Source: Acidobacteriota bacterium
GTDB lineage: Bacteria; Acidobacteriota; JAAYUB01
Direction of reading: 5' to 3'
Length of the DNA: 64,000 nt
Assembly (NCBI GenBank): GCA_016935015.1
Contig: JAFGRT010000021.1
Span: 1-64,000 of the forward strand
How positions within the stretch are numbered: position 1 is the stretch's first letter; every line of letters starts with the position of its first letter. A model generated the notes under the pieces. It worked only from the letters and a program-made list of their open reading frames with translations. It made no database searches and was not told the origin of the DNA. Position numbers and translations under genes: made by a program. Of this stretch, positions 47,716 through 57,564 are shown in pieces.

Positions 47716-49287
47716 TCAGCGGCAATAGGGTTCCCACAGGGCGATCAGCAGTTCCAGGTCCCCCCAATCCCACACGCCGTCACCATTCAGATCATCTCCA
47801 GCGACGGATCCCCAGCTTGAAAGGGCGATGCCCAGATCGGCGGCGCCGATGCAAGCGTCACCGTTCATGTCATCATTGTTCAGTGGCGCGCGGGAGACGT
47901 GGTTCATGGCGTCGTACCGCCAGCCGGGCCGCAGCACATGCAGCGCAGCGCCTTCCAGGGCCGATGACTGGCGCGGCCCCACACTCTGGTTCGATGAGAC
48001 GTAGTCCGAACGGGTGGCGCTGGTCAATCCCCATGTATCCAGAATGATGATGGACGATTCGGGCTCCGGGCCGGCCGGCGGGCGCACGAGAAGCCGGTTG
48101 GTGGGGAAGGTCTCCACCTGCCCGCCGCTGTCCACGTATAAACCCAGCCAGTGGGGATGCAGAGAGAGGGCGTACTGAACCCCACCCACGTTGTTTTCAT
48201 CGAAGTCGGAAGAATTCCAGGTGCGAGTACTGAGCACGGTCCGGCCGAGGACGCCGTCGCCGTCCCGTAGGATCAAGGCGCCGTAAAAGAGGGCGGACGG
48301 GTCACCGCCGTCATCCACCCAGAGCTCCCCTTTGCGGCGATGGTTTTCCGCTGAACCGTTCAGCTGTTCCGCCATAAATTCAGGGGGACCGGCGGGCGAC
48401 GGAACAGGCTCGGCGCCGGGGGGGCGGTCCACGACCCGCCGGGTCGTCAAATCGTAACCATAACCTTCCGTCAGCTGGTGGTGGTTGAGCTGGGTAACCA
48501 CCGGCGGTCGGGCGGCGATCAGGTGGATTTTCGTGGCCGGGGAGGCATGCAGAAAGGTCACTGCACCCTCGCCGCGGACAGTGGCTGTCAGGTCAGGCCC
48601 GACGCACAGGGCGGTCCGGTCGTCGACGCCGATGGCCAAAACTTCCGCCACCGGGTCATGGAGCAGGCGGGCCAACATCACCGCCAGGCGGCCCAGGCGG
48701 CCGCGCTCGGTGAAGTGGGAATCGAAGAGCACGCCCGGCACCAGGCCCAGAAAATCGTGGGTAAAGCTGAGGTCTGGGTGGAAGGGGTTTTGCAGCGCCT
48801 CCCTGGGTGAGAGGGAACCGTACCGGGCGTCGTAGATGATTTCGCCGAGGATGTGCAGACCGGCGCTGGTGCCACCCACCACACCGCCGCGCTGGTACAC
48901 TTCGCGGATAGCGGTTTCGGTGAGTGTGCCGTTCCAGGCGGCAATATACTCCCACTGGTCACCGCCCAGGATCCAGACGATATCGGCGGTGGTGATGGCC
49001 GCGTAGACCGCGACCGAATCGGCATCTGCCGACGTGATGCGGCGATAGGCGGCCGAAGCGGCCCCGGCGCGCTGGAACGCTTCCACTGCCGCGTCGCCGG
49101 AGGCACCGGTACCGATGACCAACGCGGATCCGTACAGGGCTTTTTTCACCATCCAGCCGAAGACCGTGGCGGTCCAGGCCATATCCCCCGGATAACCGCC
49201 CCCTTCGGCGCACACGTATCCCTGGCCCTGAACCGGGGCCGGCAAGAGAGTACTGCACAGCAATCCGATGATGAAGATTCTGGTCAT
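47716..49287 (-). CDS. Secreted cyanophycinase-like (S51) peptidase with C-terminal dockerin-like repeat
   Basis: Signal peptide; VCAEGGGYPGD...VWILGGDQWEYIAAW...GGVVGGTSAGLHILGE; C-term DDMNGDACIGAADLGIALSSWGSVAGDDLNGDGVWDWGDLELLIALW. Confidence 0.87.
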   Translation of the reverse strand: MTRIFIIGLLCSTLLPAPVQGQGYVCAEGGGYPGDMAWTATVFGWMVKKALYGSALVIGTGASGDAAVEAFQRAGAASAAYRRITSADADSVAVYAAITTADIVWILGGDQWEYIAAWNGTLTETAIREVYQRGGVVGGTSAGLHILGEIIYDARYGSLSPREALQNPFHPDLSFTHDFLGLVPGVLFDSHFTERGRLGRLAVMLARLLHDPVAEVLAIGVDDRTALCVGPDLTATVRGEGAVTFLHASPATKIHLIAARPPVVTQLNHHQLTEGYGYDLTTRRVVDRPPGAEPVPSPAGPPEFMAEQLNGSAENHRRKGELWVDDGGDPSALFYGALILRDGDGVLGRTVLSTRTWNSSDFDENNVGGVQYALSLHPHWLGLYVDSGGQVETFPTNRLLVRPPAGPEPESSIIILDTWGLTSATRSDYVSSNQSVGPRQSSALEGAALHVLRPGWRYDAMNHVSRAPLNNDDMNGDACIGAADLGIALSSWGSVAGDDLNGDGVWDWGDLELLIALWEPYCR

Positions 49288-49407
49288 GCCATCCCCGCTG
49301 CGATAGTTCTTGTTGCCCAGGCATATCCGCTGCCTATTGTAGGCCGCCGGGGGTGGGGATGCCAGGGAAAATCGGGTACCGGCCAGTCTCTGAAAGTGAG
49401 CCGGCCG

Positions 49408-50490
49408 TTATTCCGGCAATGGTTGAGGCCGGGGGGCTTCCTGGGCCGGCTGACGATCGGCCGGTGCGATTTCGCGGAAGGCGATGTTCAGAATGGCATA
49501 ACGGGGCCAGACCTGAAAATCGTAATGCCACCATTCATGTTCGTAGACGGAATACCCCTCGGCGGCCATGGCGCGCTGCAGCAGACAGCGATGCCAGCGC
49601 TGCCGGGATGTTCCGCCCGGATAATCAGGGGCCGAGCGTTCGGAGAATTCGTCAAAAGAGCCGCCCATATCCACCGGTTGACCGGTGGCGAGTTCCACCA
49701 GCGTCACATCCACGGCACAGCCGCGATTGTGCCGGGAGCCATGGATCGGATCGGCGACGAAGTCCTTGAACGCGGCGGGAGTGGCGTCCCAGAACATTTT
49801 CGTCACGGACCAAGGCCGGTAAGCGTCAAAGATGAGCAGGCCGTATCCCCGGGGGCGCAGCGACCGGTGCACCCGTGCGAGAGCTTGGGCGGCCGGGCGT
49901 TGCAGGAACGCGCGGGGTTCATCGTAGAAGGCGGCCCCCATGAAATTGTCGGTGGTGGCGTAGCGGATGTCCAGGCGGATGGAGGGCTCCAGGGTCCGGA
50001 CTTCCACCAGGTCGGCGGGAATGAATGCGCCTTTCTCGGCCGGTGGTTGGGCCTGGCGGGCTGCGCGGCGCAGGTCCTCCACCGGTCGGACCGGCGTGAT
50101 GCGGAAGGTACGCCCGGTTTCAGGTCCGTAGAACTCCCGCTGGAATTCACGTTCGCCCAGCCGGCAGTGGCGGGCGAAGCCGTGGGCATCCCGTGAGAAT
50201 TCCAGGTGAACATGGGCGGGCAGATTCTCGCCGGCCACATGCCAGGCATTTGGTGTATCTTCCACCAGGCGGAGGATCTCGTCGTGCCGCAGCAGCTCCA
50301 GGTGGCCGTCATGCTCGCGGATGAGGAATGGGTCTTCGCCGTGGACATAGCGCCCCAGGAGCCCTAGCCAGTGGTCGGGTGGGGGCGGGGGCGCCGACTC
50401 CGCCCGGATGGTGGCGGCGCCGACGGCCAGCACCAGGACAAGGAACACGGGCGGGAGGTGTTTTCGTGGATGATCGCCGGTCATGACCAC
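49408..50490 (-). CDS. D-Ala-D-Ala dipeptidase (VanX/DdpX-like, M15D) with extra N-terminal region
   Basis: SIRLDIRYATTDNFMGAAFYDEPRAFLQRPAAQAL...LIFDAYRPWSVTKMFWD...SRHNRGCAVDVTLV...DMGGSFDEFSERSAPDY...EWWHYDFQVW. Confidence 0.93.
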   Translation of the reverse strand: MVMTGDHPRKHLPPVFLVLVLAVGAATIRAESAPPPPPDHWLGLLGRYVHGEDPFLIREHDGHLELLRHDEILRLVEDTPNAWHVAGENLPAHVHLEFSRDAHGFARHCRLGEREFQREFYGPETGRTFRITPVRPVEDLRRAARQAQPPAEKGAFIPADLVEVRTLEPSIRLDIRYATTDNFMGAAFYDEPRAFLQRPAAQALARVHRSLRPRGYGLLIFDAYRPWSVTKMFWDATPAAFKDFVADPIHGSRHNRGCAVDVTLVELATGQPVDMGGSFDEFSERSAPDYPGGTSRQRWHRCLLQRAMAAEGYSVYEHEWWHYDFQVWPRYAILNIAFREIAPADRQPAQEAPRPQPLPE

Positions 50491-50554
50491 CGCCGGAAGC
50501 TCGGGTGATTTCTCCGCCGGCCGTGCCGGGCTGGTCTCGGCGGGCCGGGCCGGA

Positions 50555-51061
50555 TCAATCGTTCAGGTCGATTTCGAGAAAATCAAACCAGTACCCGGTC
50601 TGGGTCAGGCTGTCGATCTCCGCCTGCACCAAACTGACATGACCGTCCTCGATGGCGATGAACCGGGCGAACAGGTCCTGATGATCATGGGGCAGGGTGT
50701 TGACCATGGTCTTGTAAAAGGCACTGGTCTCGATTTCGAGCTTGAGCGCTTTCTTCAGCATCTGGAGGTCGTTGTCCGGGTCGATTTCGGCCATTTCTCC
50801 GGCCATTTTGCTCACTTCCCGCTGGATCAGGGCCTTGGGCGGAACGATGGTCTTCAGCCGTTCGGCGGTAACCGTGCCTGTGGTGCGCCACTGGTTGAGC
50901 TTTTGATGCAGGTAATCGACATGGCTTTGCTCTTCCTCGGCCAGCCGCCGGAAGATCTCCCGGCCGTGTTCATCCTTCAGCTCATCCACAGCGTTCTGGT
51001 ACAGGTCCCGGACCTTGGTTTCATACTCAATGGCGGTTTTGATGGCTTCTTCGATATTCAT
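50555..51061 (-). CDS. Ferritin-like (rubrerythrin-type) di-iron protein
   Basis: AIKTAIEYETKVRDLYQNAVDEL...FRRLAEEEQSHVDYLHQKL...FARFIAIEDGHVSLVQAEID. Confidence 0.86.
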   Translation of the reverse strand: MNIEEAIKTAIEYETKVRDLYQNAVDELKDEHGREIFRRLAEEEQSHVDYLHQKLNQWRTTGTVTAERLKTIVPPKALIQREVSKMAGEMAEIDPDNDLQMLKKALKLEIETSAFYKTMVNTLPHDHQDLFARFIAIEDGHVSLVQAEIDSLTQTGYWFDFLEIDLND

Positions 51062-51171
51062 GGTATAAACTCCCGTTCAGGGGATTCACTTGTTGGAACC
51101 AACATAAGACAGGCAGGCGCAGGGCGCAAGCATGAATCGCCCCGGCCTGCCGGAGATGGGTCAGCGGTCAA

Positions 51172-51666
51172 TCAGTCCGCCTGGCGCTGGCCGAGGGCGC
51201 GGTCCAGCATAAACAGGGCGTTTTTACTTTCGCCGATCATTCGCAGCTGCTGCACGATGGCATCGGCGCTGGCTTCTTCCTCCACCTGCTCGTTGACGAA
51301 CCACTGCAGAAACGCCTGGGTGGCATGATCCTTTTCGCTGATGGCCAGATCCATCAGGTCATTGATACAGCCGGAAATGTGCTGTTCGTGCTTGAAAGCG
51401 GCCTCGAAAGCGTCCAGCGGGGACTTCCAGGCGGCTTGGGGTTTTTCGATGGCCTCCAGCTCCACATCGCCGCGCCGCTCGAAAATAAAGTTGAAAATTT
51501 TCATGGCATGTTCGTTCTCTTCGCCGGCCTGGACTTTCATCCACTGGGCAAAACCAGGCAGGTTCCGGGATTCGAACCAGGCCGACATGGCCAGATACAG
51601 GTACGAAGAGAAGAGCTCCTCGTTGATCTGTTTGTTGAGGGCTTTTTCCATTTTTTTGCTCTGCAT
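51172..51666 (-). CDS. Ferritin
   Basis: MEKALNKQINEELFSSYLYLAMSAWFESRNLPGFAQWMKVQAGEENEHAMKIFNFIFERRGDVELEAI. Confidence 0.95.
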   Translation of the reverse strand: MQSKKMEKALNKQINEELFSSYLYLAMSAWFESRNLPGFAQWMKVQAGEENEHAMKIFNFIFERRGDVELEAIEKPQAAWKSPLDAFEAAFKHEQHISGCINDLMDLAISEKDHATQAFLQWFVNEQVEEEASADAIVQQLRMIGESKNALFMLDRALGQRQAD

Positions 51667-51831
51667 GATATGTCTCTCCTTTTGTAATGTTCAAGATGGA
51701 TTATTCTGTTGATAAAAAGGGTTCACCAATTCCTCAATCTTACTTGACTGTCTTCGGTCCGGCAAGCTGTTTTCGTCAGCGGCGTGGCCTGTCGCCCGTG
51801 ATGGATGAGCAGGACCGGGCCGCCCAAGAAT

Positions 51832-52272
51832 CTAGTGCTCGGACACCGTGCTTCGTCGCTGCTGGTCATGGCCCTGTCGGCGGCGACACTCAGCGCAAAC
51901 GCCCGTGAACTCCAGCTGGTATCCGGTGATCCGGAATGAGGCGCAGGCCGGCAGGGTCACCCGGACCTTGGCGGCATGTTCCGGCAGTAGATCATGGATG
52001 GCACCGCATTCCATGCAGCGGGCATGAAAATGGGCCTCGAGGTCGCCGTCAAAACGCCTTGGCGCCCCCGCGGTTTCAACTTTACGGACCATTCCCATGT
52101 CACTGAGGATCTCCAGGTTGCGGTACACGGTGCCCAAACTGATACGGGGCAGTCGCTGCCGCACGGTTTCAAAGAGTTGATCGGCGGTGGGATGACTGCG
52201 GCAGCGTCGTAACTCCTCGAGGATGATCTGTCGTTGTCGGGTCATGCGCTGTATGGGCTTAATGGTCAACAA
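51832..52272 (-). CDS. Fur-family regulator (PerR-like)
   Basis: MTRQRQIILEELRRCRSHPTADQLFETVRQRLPRISLGTVYRNLEILSDMGMVRKVETAGAPRRFDGDLEAHFHARCMECGAIHDL...CAEC. Confidence 0.93.
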   Translation of the reverse strand: MLTIKPIQRMTRQRQIILEELRRCRSHPTADQLFETVRQRLPRISLGTVYRNLEILSDMGMVRKVETAGAPRRFDGDLEAHFHARCMECGAIHDLLPEHAAKVRVTLPACASFRITGYQLEFTGVCAECRRRQGHDQQRRSTVSEH

Positions 52273-52283
52273 AATCTCCTAAA

Positions 52284-52304
52284 TAGTAATAAGAACTATT
52301 ACTA
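52284..52304. promoter_or_regulatory. Perfect inverted repeat TAGTAATA-AGAAC-TATTACTA, candidate Fur/PerR operator
   Basis: 8+5+8 perfect palindrome starting 12 bp upstream of the regulator start, in an AT-rich segment. Confidence 0.65.
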
Positions 52305-52368
52305 ATTATAAAGGAATCTTCCGGCTTGTCAATGTTTATTTTTGAAAAACTGGACTCGGCCCGTAGCG

Positions 52369-53238
52369 CTACCGGGGCTGGTGTTGAAACAGAACTTCTT
52401 CCGGGGATTGCAGGGCAAAGGGGATTTCGGTGGTCAGGCGGGTGCAGTCGAGGGATACATCCGGACTGCGGGGCGGCGCACCGATGAAGGTTTCCAGGGA
52501 AGCGGGGCGAATATGGTCCGTCGGCATCGCAGCGGCCCGGGCGACCAGCCAGCCGAATTCCCAGCGGCTCAGACGGCGGGGGCCGCCGACGTGGAAGAGA
52601 CCGGTGATGCGGCGTCCCAAAAAATGGAGCAGCACGTGGACCAGATCGTCCAGCCAGACAGGTGTGCGAAATTCGTCGACGAACAGAGTGAGTGTCCGGC
52701 CGTCAGACAGGGCGTGACGGATCTGCTCATCGGCGCCACGGTCGCCCCGCCGGCTGCGGCCGTAAATGAGCGCCGGCCGGATGACGGCGGCCGTGGAGCA
52801 GAGTTCAAGACAGGCCGTTTCCCCGGACCGTTTGGTATGACCGTAAACACTCAGGGGATTGACCGGATCCGTTTCCGTGTAGTCCCCCTTCCGCCCGTCG
52901 AAAACGAGATCCGTCGACAGAAAGATCAGGTAGGCCTGCCGTCGCTGCGCCCAGCGCGCCATATCGCGGGTGGCCAGGGTGTGAATCCGGTGCGCGTCAT
53001 CCGGATGCTGCTCGCAATGGGCCGGTGCCGACAGAGCGGCCGTATGGACGATCAGGTCCGGACGATACCGGTCCAGAACCGGCTCGATATCCTTGCGCAG
53101 GTCCCAGTGAAACCCGCCCGGGTGGTCCGTGGGCTGTCGGAAGAAGCTGCCGGTTACCTCGAAGCGTCCGGCGGCGGCCCGCGCCAAGGCGGATCCCACC
53201 TGTCCAGAAAGACCGGTGATCAGCAGTCGCGGCATCAT
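52369..53238 (-). CDS. RmlD-like dTDP-4-dehydrorhamnose reductase / sugar-nucleotide SDR
   Basis: RLLITGLSGQVGSALARAAAGRFEVTG...DLIVHTAALSAPAHCEQHPDDAHRIHT...LIFLSTDLVFDGRKGDYTETDPVNPLSVYGHTKRSGE. Confidence 0.92.
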   Translation of the reverse strand: MMPRLLITGLSGQVGSALARAAAGRFEVTGSFFRQPTDHPGGFHWDLRKDIEPVLDRYRPDLIVHTAALSAPAHCEQHPDDAHRIHTLATRDMARWAQRRQAYLIFLSTDLVFDGRKGDYTETDPVNPLSVYGHTKRSGETACLELCSTAAVIRPALIYGRSRRGDRGADEQIRHALSDGRTLTLFVDEFRTPVWLDDLVHVLLHFLGRRITGLFHVGGPRRLSRWEFGWLVARAAAMPTDHIRPASLETFIGAPPRSPDVSLDCTRLTTEIPFALQSPEEVLFQHQPR

Positions 53239-53402
53239 GCCGATATTTTACCTGTCGGTCACGTTCAAGGCAAGACCGGCCAAGGACCGGGGTGCTCCCG
53301 GGAAGGATGGGGGCCGACCCGGGCTGGCATGCCGCCGGTGTTTCTGGTATGATGAAAACGCCGCCGATGAAAGCGCGGCCACCATCCATCGGAGGAGGAA
53401 TC

Positions 53403-54410
53403 ATGGTACGGGGACAATTCGGAGTAGCCCTTGGCGGCGGCGGCGCGCGCGGGTTTGCCCATATCGGTGTCCTCTGCGCCATGGATGCTGAGGGAATCCG
53501 GCCTGACCTGATCGTCGGCACCAGCATGGGCGCCATGATTGGTGGACTTTACGCCCATTACGGAAGCGCCCAGAAAATTTACGACCATTTTCATACTGTC
53601 ATCGCCGACGGCGATTACGACGCCAGTACCTACGCCCGGCTGGTCCAGATGGAGATGACCGGCGACCAGAGCTTTCTGGCCCAGGTCAAACGCTTTTTCA
53701 TGACTTCCGTCACCTTCGGCAAGACCTTGTTCCGACCGTCCATCATCCCTGTCGAGGAGTATGTCGCGGGCATCAACACGCTGATTCCAGACGTACGGAT
53801 TGAAGAGTTGAGTCTGCCGTTCGCCTGCATCGCCCTGGACCTCCATTCGGCGGAAGAAGTGGTCATCCGCCGCGGCAGTCTGCGCCGGGCGGTGATGGCC
53901 AGTTGCGCCATCCCGGGCATCTACCCGCCGGTGGAAGAGGGCGGCATGTTGCTGGTTGACGGGGGGTGGATCGATCGCACTCCGGTTCCGGCGGCGCGGC
54001 GTCTCGGGGCGACGCAAGTGCTGGCGGTGGACGTGTCCCATGGCATCTTTCCCGCGACGGACCTGGATACGGCCATGAACCTCATCCTGCGCTCCAATCT
54101 CATCGCCGTGGATCGGCTTGATCTGATGCAGGTCCAGGGGGCCGACCTCTGCCTCCGCCCGGAGCTGGACAATTTCCACTCGTTGGACTTCGAGCAGCTG
54201 GACCGGATTGTCCAGGTAGGGTATCGCTGCGCCCAGGATGCCCGGGGCGCCATCCGGCGGCTGTGCCGGAAAGCCGGCCGGCGTCGCTGGATTTCGGCGA
54301 AGCGGCACGGGGGGGAAGCGTTCGCCTGGCCGGCTGATTTCAAGTTCCTGGAGATGACCATGGGGGATGGTCTGTCACCGGAAAAGTCCCGGCCGGCCGA
54401 GGGCGCGTGA
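53403..54410 (+). CDS. Patatin-like phospholipase family protein
   Basis: FGVALGGGGARGFAHIGVLCAMDAEGIRPDLIVGTSMGAMIGGLYA...LLVDGGWIDRTPVPAARRLGA. Confidence 0.94.
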   Translation: MVRGQFGVALGGGGARGFAHIGVLCAMDAEGIRPDLIVGTSMGAMIGGLYAHYGSAQKIYDHFHTVIADGDYDASTYARLVQMEMTGDQSFLAQVKRFFMTSVTFGKTLFRPSIIPVEEYVAGINTLIPDVRIEELSLPFACIALDLHSAEEVVIRRGSLRRAVMASCAIPGIYPPVEEGGMLLVDGGWIDRTPVPAARRLGATQVLAVDVSHGIFPATDLDTAMNLILRSNLIAVDRLDLMQVQGADLCLRPELDNFHSLDFEQLDRIVQVGYRCAQDARGAIRRLCRKAGRRRWISAKRHGGEAFAWPADFKFLEMTMGDGLSPEKSRPAEGA

Positions 54411-54483
54411 TTTGCCACTGCTGCAGGGGAACGTGAGACCGGGAACATTCCGCCTGACACCGGGCGGTAACAGTGAGGGTCCG

Positions 54484-55176
54484 ATGAATGTTTTTCTGAA
54501 TTATGCCATGACTGTGGATGGCAAGATATCTTCGGTGGATCGCCGCGGATCCAATTTCTCGTCTTCCGCCGATAAGCAACGGATGGACAAAATCCGGGCC
54601 CGGGCCGACGTCATCGTGGTTGGTGCGGAAACGGTCCGCTACGACGATCCTTCCTTCCGTATCCGGGATGAAGCCCTGGTGCGGAAACGGGTCGCGGATG
54701 GACGACCGACGCAGCCTGATCTCTGCGTCCTGACCGCTTCGGGCCATTTGCCCCCCTCCTTGCGGATATTCCGGCAATCCACCCAGCGCCTCCTGATTGC
54801 CACCCCTGCCCGTTATTCGTATCCGCCCGAGGCCGTGGCCGAGGCGGACGTGCTTCCGGTGAACAGTCGCATGGTAGTGCCTGAGCTGGTCCGGCGTCTG
54901 GCCGAAAGGGGTTATGAACAGGTCCTGGTGGAAGGCGGCGGACGGGTGAATGCCCGTTTTTTCCAGCACCGGCTGGTAAACGAAATCTACCTCACTGTCA
55001 GCCCGGTGATCCTTGGTGGGGCATCGGCGCCGACGCCGGTGGACGGCGCCGGCATGTCCGAGACGGCGCGACCGCATCTGGCCTTGCTGGACATGGAGCA
55101 GGTCGGGCAGGAACTTTTCCTCCACTATGGGGTGCACTGGAACGGCACCGCAGAACCGGCCGGTTCGTTCCACTAA
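54484..55176 (+). CDS. RibD C-terminal-like (dihydrofolate reductase-fold) reductase
   Basis: MNVFLNYAMTVDGKISSVDRRGSNFSSSADKQRMDKIRARADVIVVGAETVRYDDPSFRIR...YEQVLVEGGGRVNARFFQHRLVNEIYLTVSPVILGG. Confidence 0.92.
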   Translation: MNVFLNYAMTVDGKISSVDRRGSNFSSSADKQRMDKIRARADVIVVGAETVRYDDPSFRIRDEALVRKRVADGRPTQPDLCVLTASGHLPPSLRIFRQSTQRLLIATPARYSYPPEAVAEADVLPVNSRMVVPELVRRLAERGYEQVLVEGGGRVNARFFQHRLVNEIYLTVSPVILGGASAPTPVDGAGMSETARPHLALLDMEQVGQELFLHYGVHWNGTAEPAGSFH

Positions 55177-55212
55177 AAAGTTCGGCCGATCATCCGTCGG
55201 TCTCAAAAAGGA

Positions 55213-55902
55213 TTATTCCCCTGCGGCCTTGGACGACGGTAGCAGATTGAAAGGGATGGCCAGATTGTAGCGGACTTTTACCCCTTTGCCGTTCAGTGTA
55301 GCCGGTTTGAAACGCCATTTGTCCGCCACCGTCTGTAGAGCCAGGTTATCGATGGTTTCATTTATCCCTTCGACCACGGTGAGCTGGGTTGGCTCGCCTT
55401 TTTCATTGACGACGAACGTCATCTTGACCACACCCTGCAGGCCGTCGCCGATCATTTCGGGCGGAACCTCCACCGGCGGAGCCTCCAGCTGGACGGGCGG
55501 AGCCACACCCTTTTCGGAAATCTCATGGATGGTGTCATCCACGGATTCCTCTTCGGCCGGGGGCTGGGTTGGCAGCGTGTGGGGCTTGCGGATCTGGTAG
55601 TAGCGCAACTGCAAGCGTTCGCGATCATTCATACGGAAACCGTTTTTGGTGATGTAGAAGAGCAACTCCTGGATGGTTTCCACATTCCGGAGCCTGGTTT
55701 GCAGCGCCATCTTCTCGAGAGGGCTGGCCGTTGCCAACTTCTCAACCAGTTCTTGCCGGAGTTCCTTGTATTTCTTCATTTCCGTCAGCACAAAATCAGG
55801 ATCCTGCAGGTCCCGGGGCGTGTAATCGGGGATGGTGGCCACGGCAAACGCCAGGAAGACCAGCATACAGAGAACCGAAAGGACGGTATGCTTCAAAGAC
55901 AT
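55213..55902 (-). CDS. TonB-like energy transducer C-terminal domain protein
   Basis: GDGLQGVVKMTFVVNEKGEPTQLTVVEGINETIDNLALQTVADKWRFKPATLNGKGVKVRYNLAIPFNL; signal/TM at N-term. Confidence 0.85.
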   Translation of the reverse strand: MSLKHTVLSVLCMLVFLAFAVATIPDYTPRDLQDPDFVLTEMKKYKELRQELVEKLATASPLEKMALQTRLRNVETIQELLFYITKNGFRMNDRERLQLRYYQIRKPHTLPTQPPAEEESVDDTIHEISEKGVAPPVQLEAPPVEVPPEMIGDGLQGVVKMTFVVNEKGEPTQLTVVEGINETIDNLALQTVADKWRFKPATLNGKGVKVRYNLAIPFNLLPSSKAAGE

Positions 55903-56155
55903 GGCTGACTCCTGTAGCAATTTTTGTTTATTATATACGTGTTTCACTGCACGTTGGCAACATAATTATCGGCGCAGGGCCGTCGCCGTCCCGGTTCCGG
56001 ACGCGGCGAGTACTCGGTGAGCCGGTGGCCAGTAAAGCACACCACTCCCCAAACGGTAAACCCTTCGACCCAAAAGGGGTTCGAGATTTTTCATTGCGGC
56101 GGCCCAAATCCTAAAGTAGAATGGGTACCCGATGCCAGCCTGAAAGCCGAACACC

Positions 56156-56971
56156 ATGACCGACGAACACCTTTCCCCAGCGAAGCCGCCGGCAGAAGAT
56201 ACTCCGGAACCCCTGGTTGCTTTTTCCGCCTACACACCGGTGGCGCCTGAAAAACCCCCGCCGCCACGCGGATTGATCCGCCTGTTGGGGTTGCTGGAAA
56301 TCTTTCTGGTTTCCGGACTGCTGACGGATTCGCTGGCCGTCGCTCTGATTACCGGCCTGACGGGCGAGGATGCCAAAGCCATCATGAAATCCGCCGAGAG
56401 TCTTTTCCTGTACCTGATGCTCAGCACCATCTTGATCCTGCTGGTGGTGGTTATTCTGCAGCACCTGCACCGGCGTGAACCGGAGCTGACTCTCCGCTTC
56501 ATGCCGCGGCAACGCCTGTATTCCAATACTCTGTTCGCTCTGTTGGCCGTGCCGGTGTTCATCGTGTTCATGCTGGGCGCCGGGAGTTTTTTCAATGTCG
56601 TTTTCCCTGGATCGGTGCCGGAAAGGAATCCGTTGCTGGAACTGATCCGGACGCCGGATCATTTGCTCCTGTTCATGATCAGCAGCATCTTTGCCGGCGG
56701 ATTTCGGGAAGAGGTCCAGCGGGCTTTTGTCATCAACCGCACTGCTGTCTTTTTCTGGTCCCCCTATCTCGGTCTGGTGGCGTGGAGCCTCTTCTTTGGG
56801 CTGCAGCATTACACCCAGGGCTTGGCGGCCATCTTCATCACGGCGGTCCTGGGACTCGGCTTCGGCCTGATGTATATCTGGCGCAAGAACATTTATCTGC
56901 CGTTTTTTACGCATGCCTGCTTCAACGGCGCCGTGCTGATCTTTTACTGGGTTGGGCGACCCCTGACGTGA
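56156..56971 (+). CDS. CPBP-family intramembrane glutamic endopeptidase
   Basis: AGGFREEVQRAFVINR (EExxR), SLFFGLQHYTQGLAAIFITAVLGLGFGLMYIW, FFTHACFNGAVL. Confidence 0.92.
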   Translation: MTDEHLSPAKPPAEDTPEPLVAFSAYTPVAPEKPPPPRGLIRLLGLLEIFLVSGLLTDSLAVALITGLTGEDAKAIMKSAESLFLYLMLSTILILLVVVILQHLHRREPELTLRFMPRQRLYSNTLFALLAVPVFIVFMLGAGSFFNVVFPGSVPERNPLLELIRTPDHLLLFMISSIFAGGFREEVQRAFVINRTAVFFWSPYLGLVAWSLFFGLQHYTQGLAAIFITAVLGLGFGLMYIWRKNIYLPFFTHACFNGAVLIFYWVGRPLT

Positions 56972-57027
56972 GGGGTGCATCGGCCATCGAACACGTTCAA
57001 GTCCCTGAAATTATGGAGGAGAACAGT

Positions 57028-57510
57028 ATGGAGATCCAGACAGTCACCCTGGAGATTCCACCGGAAAGCAACCTCATCCTCGGACACTCCCATTTCATCA
57101 AGACAGTGGAAGACCTCTTCGAGGCGATGGTGAACTCCGTTCCCAACGTCAAGTTCGGCGTCGCTTTCTGCGAAGCCTCCATGGAAAGGTTGATCCGCTG
57201 GGACGGCACCGATGATGAGCTCGTTCAGGTCGCGATCCGGAATGCCCAGGCTGTGGGCGCAGGGCACATGTTCATCATCGTGATGCGTGATGCCTACCCC
57301 ATCAATGTCCTGCCCAAAATCCGCGATTGCCATGAAGTGGTGCGGATTTTCTGCGCCACGGCCAATCCGGTGCAGGTGCTGGTGGCGCAAACGGAGCAGG
57401 GTCGAGGTATCCTGGGGGTCGTCGACGGGCAATCCCCGCTGGCGCCGGAACTGGGCGAACATCAGCAGGTCCGCCGGGAGTTTCTGCGCAAGATCGGCTA
57501 CAAGCGGTAA
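57028..57510 (+). CDS. Adenosine-specific kinase-like protein
   Basis: IPPESNLILGHSHFIKTVEDLFEAMVNSVPNVKFGVAFCEASMERLIRWDGTDDELVQVAIRNAQAVGAGHMFIIVMRDAYPINVLPKIRDC; start ATG 57028. Confidence 0.92.
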   Translation: MEIQTVTLEIPPESNLILGHSHFIKTVEDLFEAMVNSVPNVKFGVAFCEASMERLIRWDGTDDELVQVAIRNAQAVGAGHMFIIVMRDAYPINVLPKIRDCHEVVRIFCATANPVQVLVAQTEQGRGILGVVDGQSPLAPELGEHQQVRREFLRKIGYKR

Positions 57511-57564
57511 TCGTACCGGATGGCGGCGTCGATGGCAACACCGGCCGAATCTCCGGAGCTCCGG

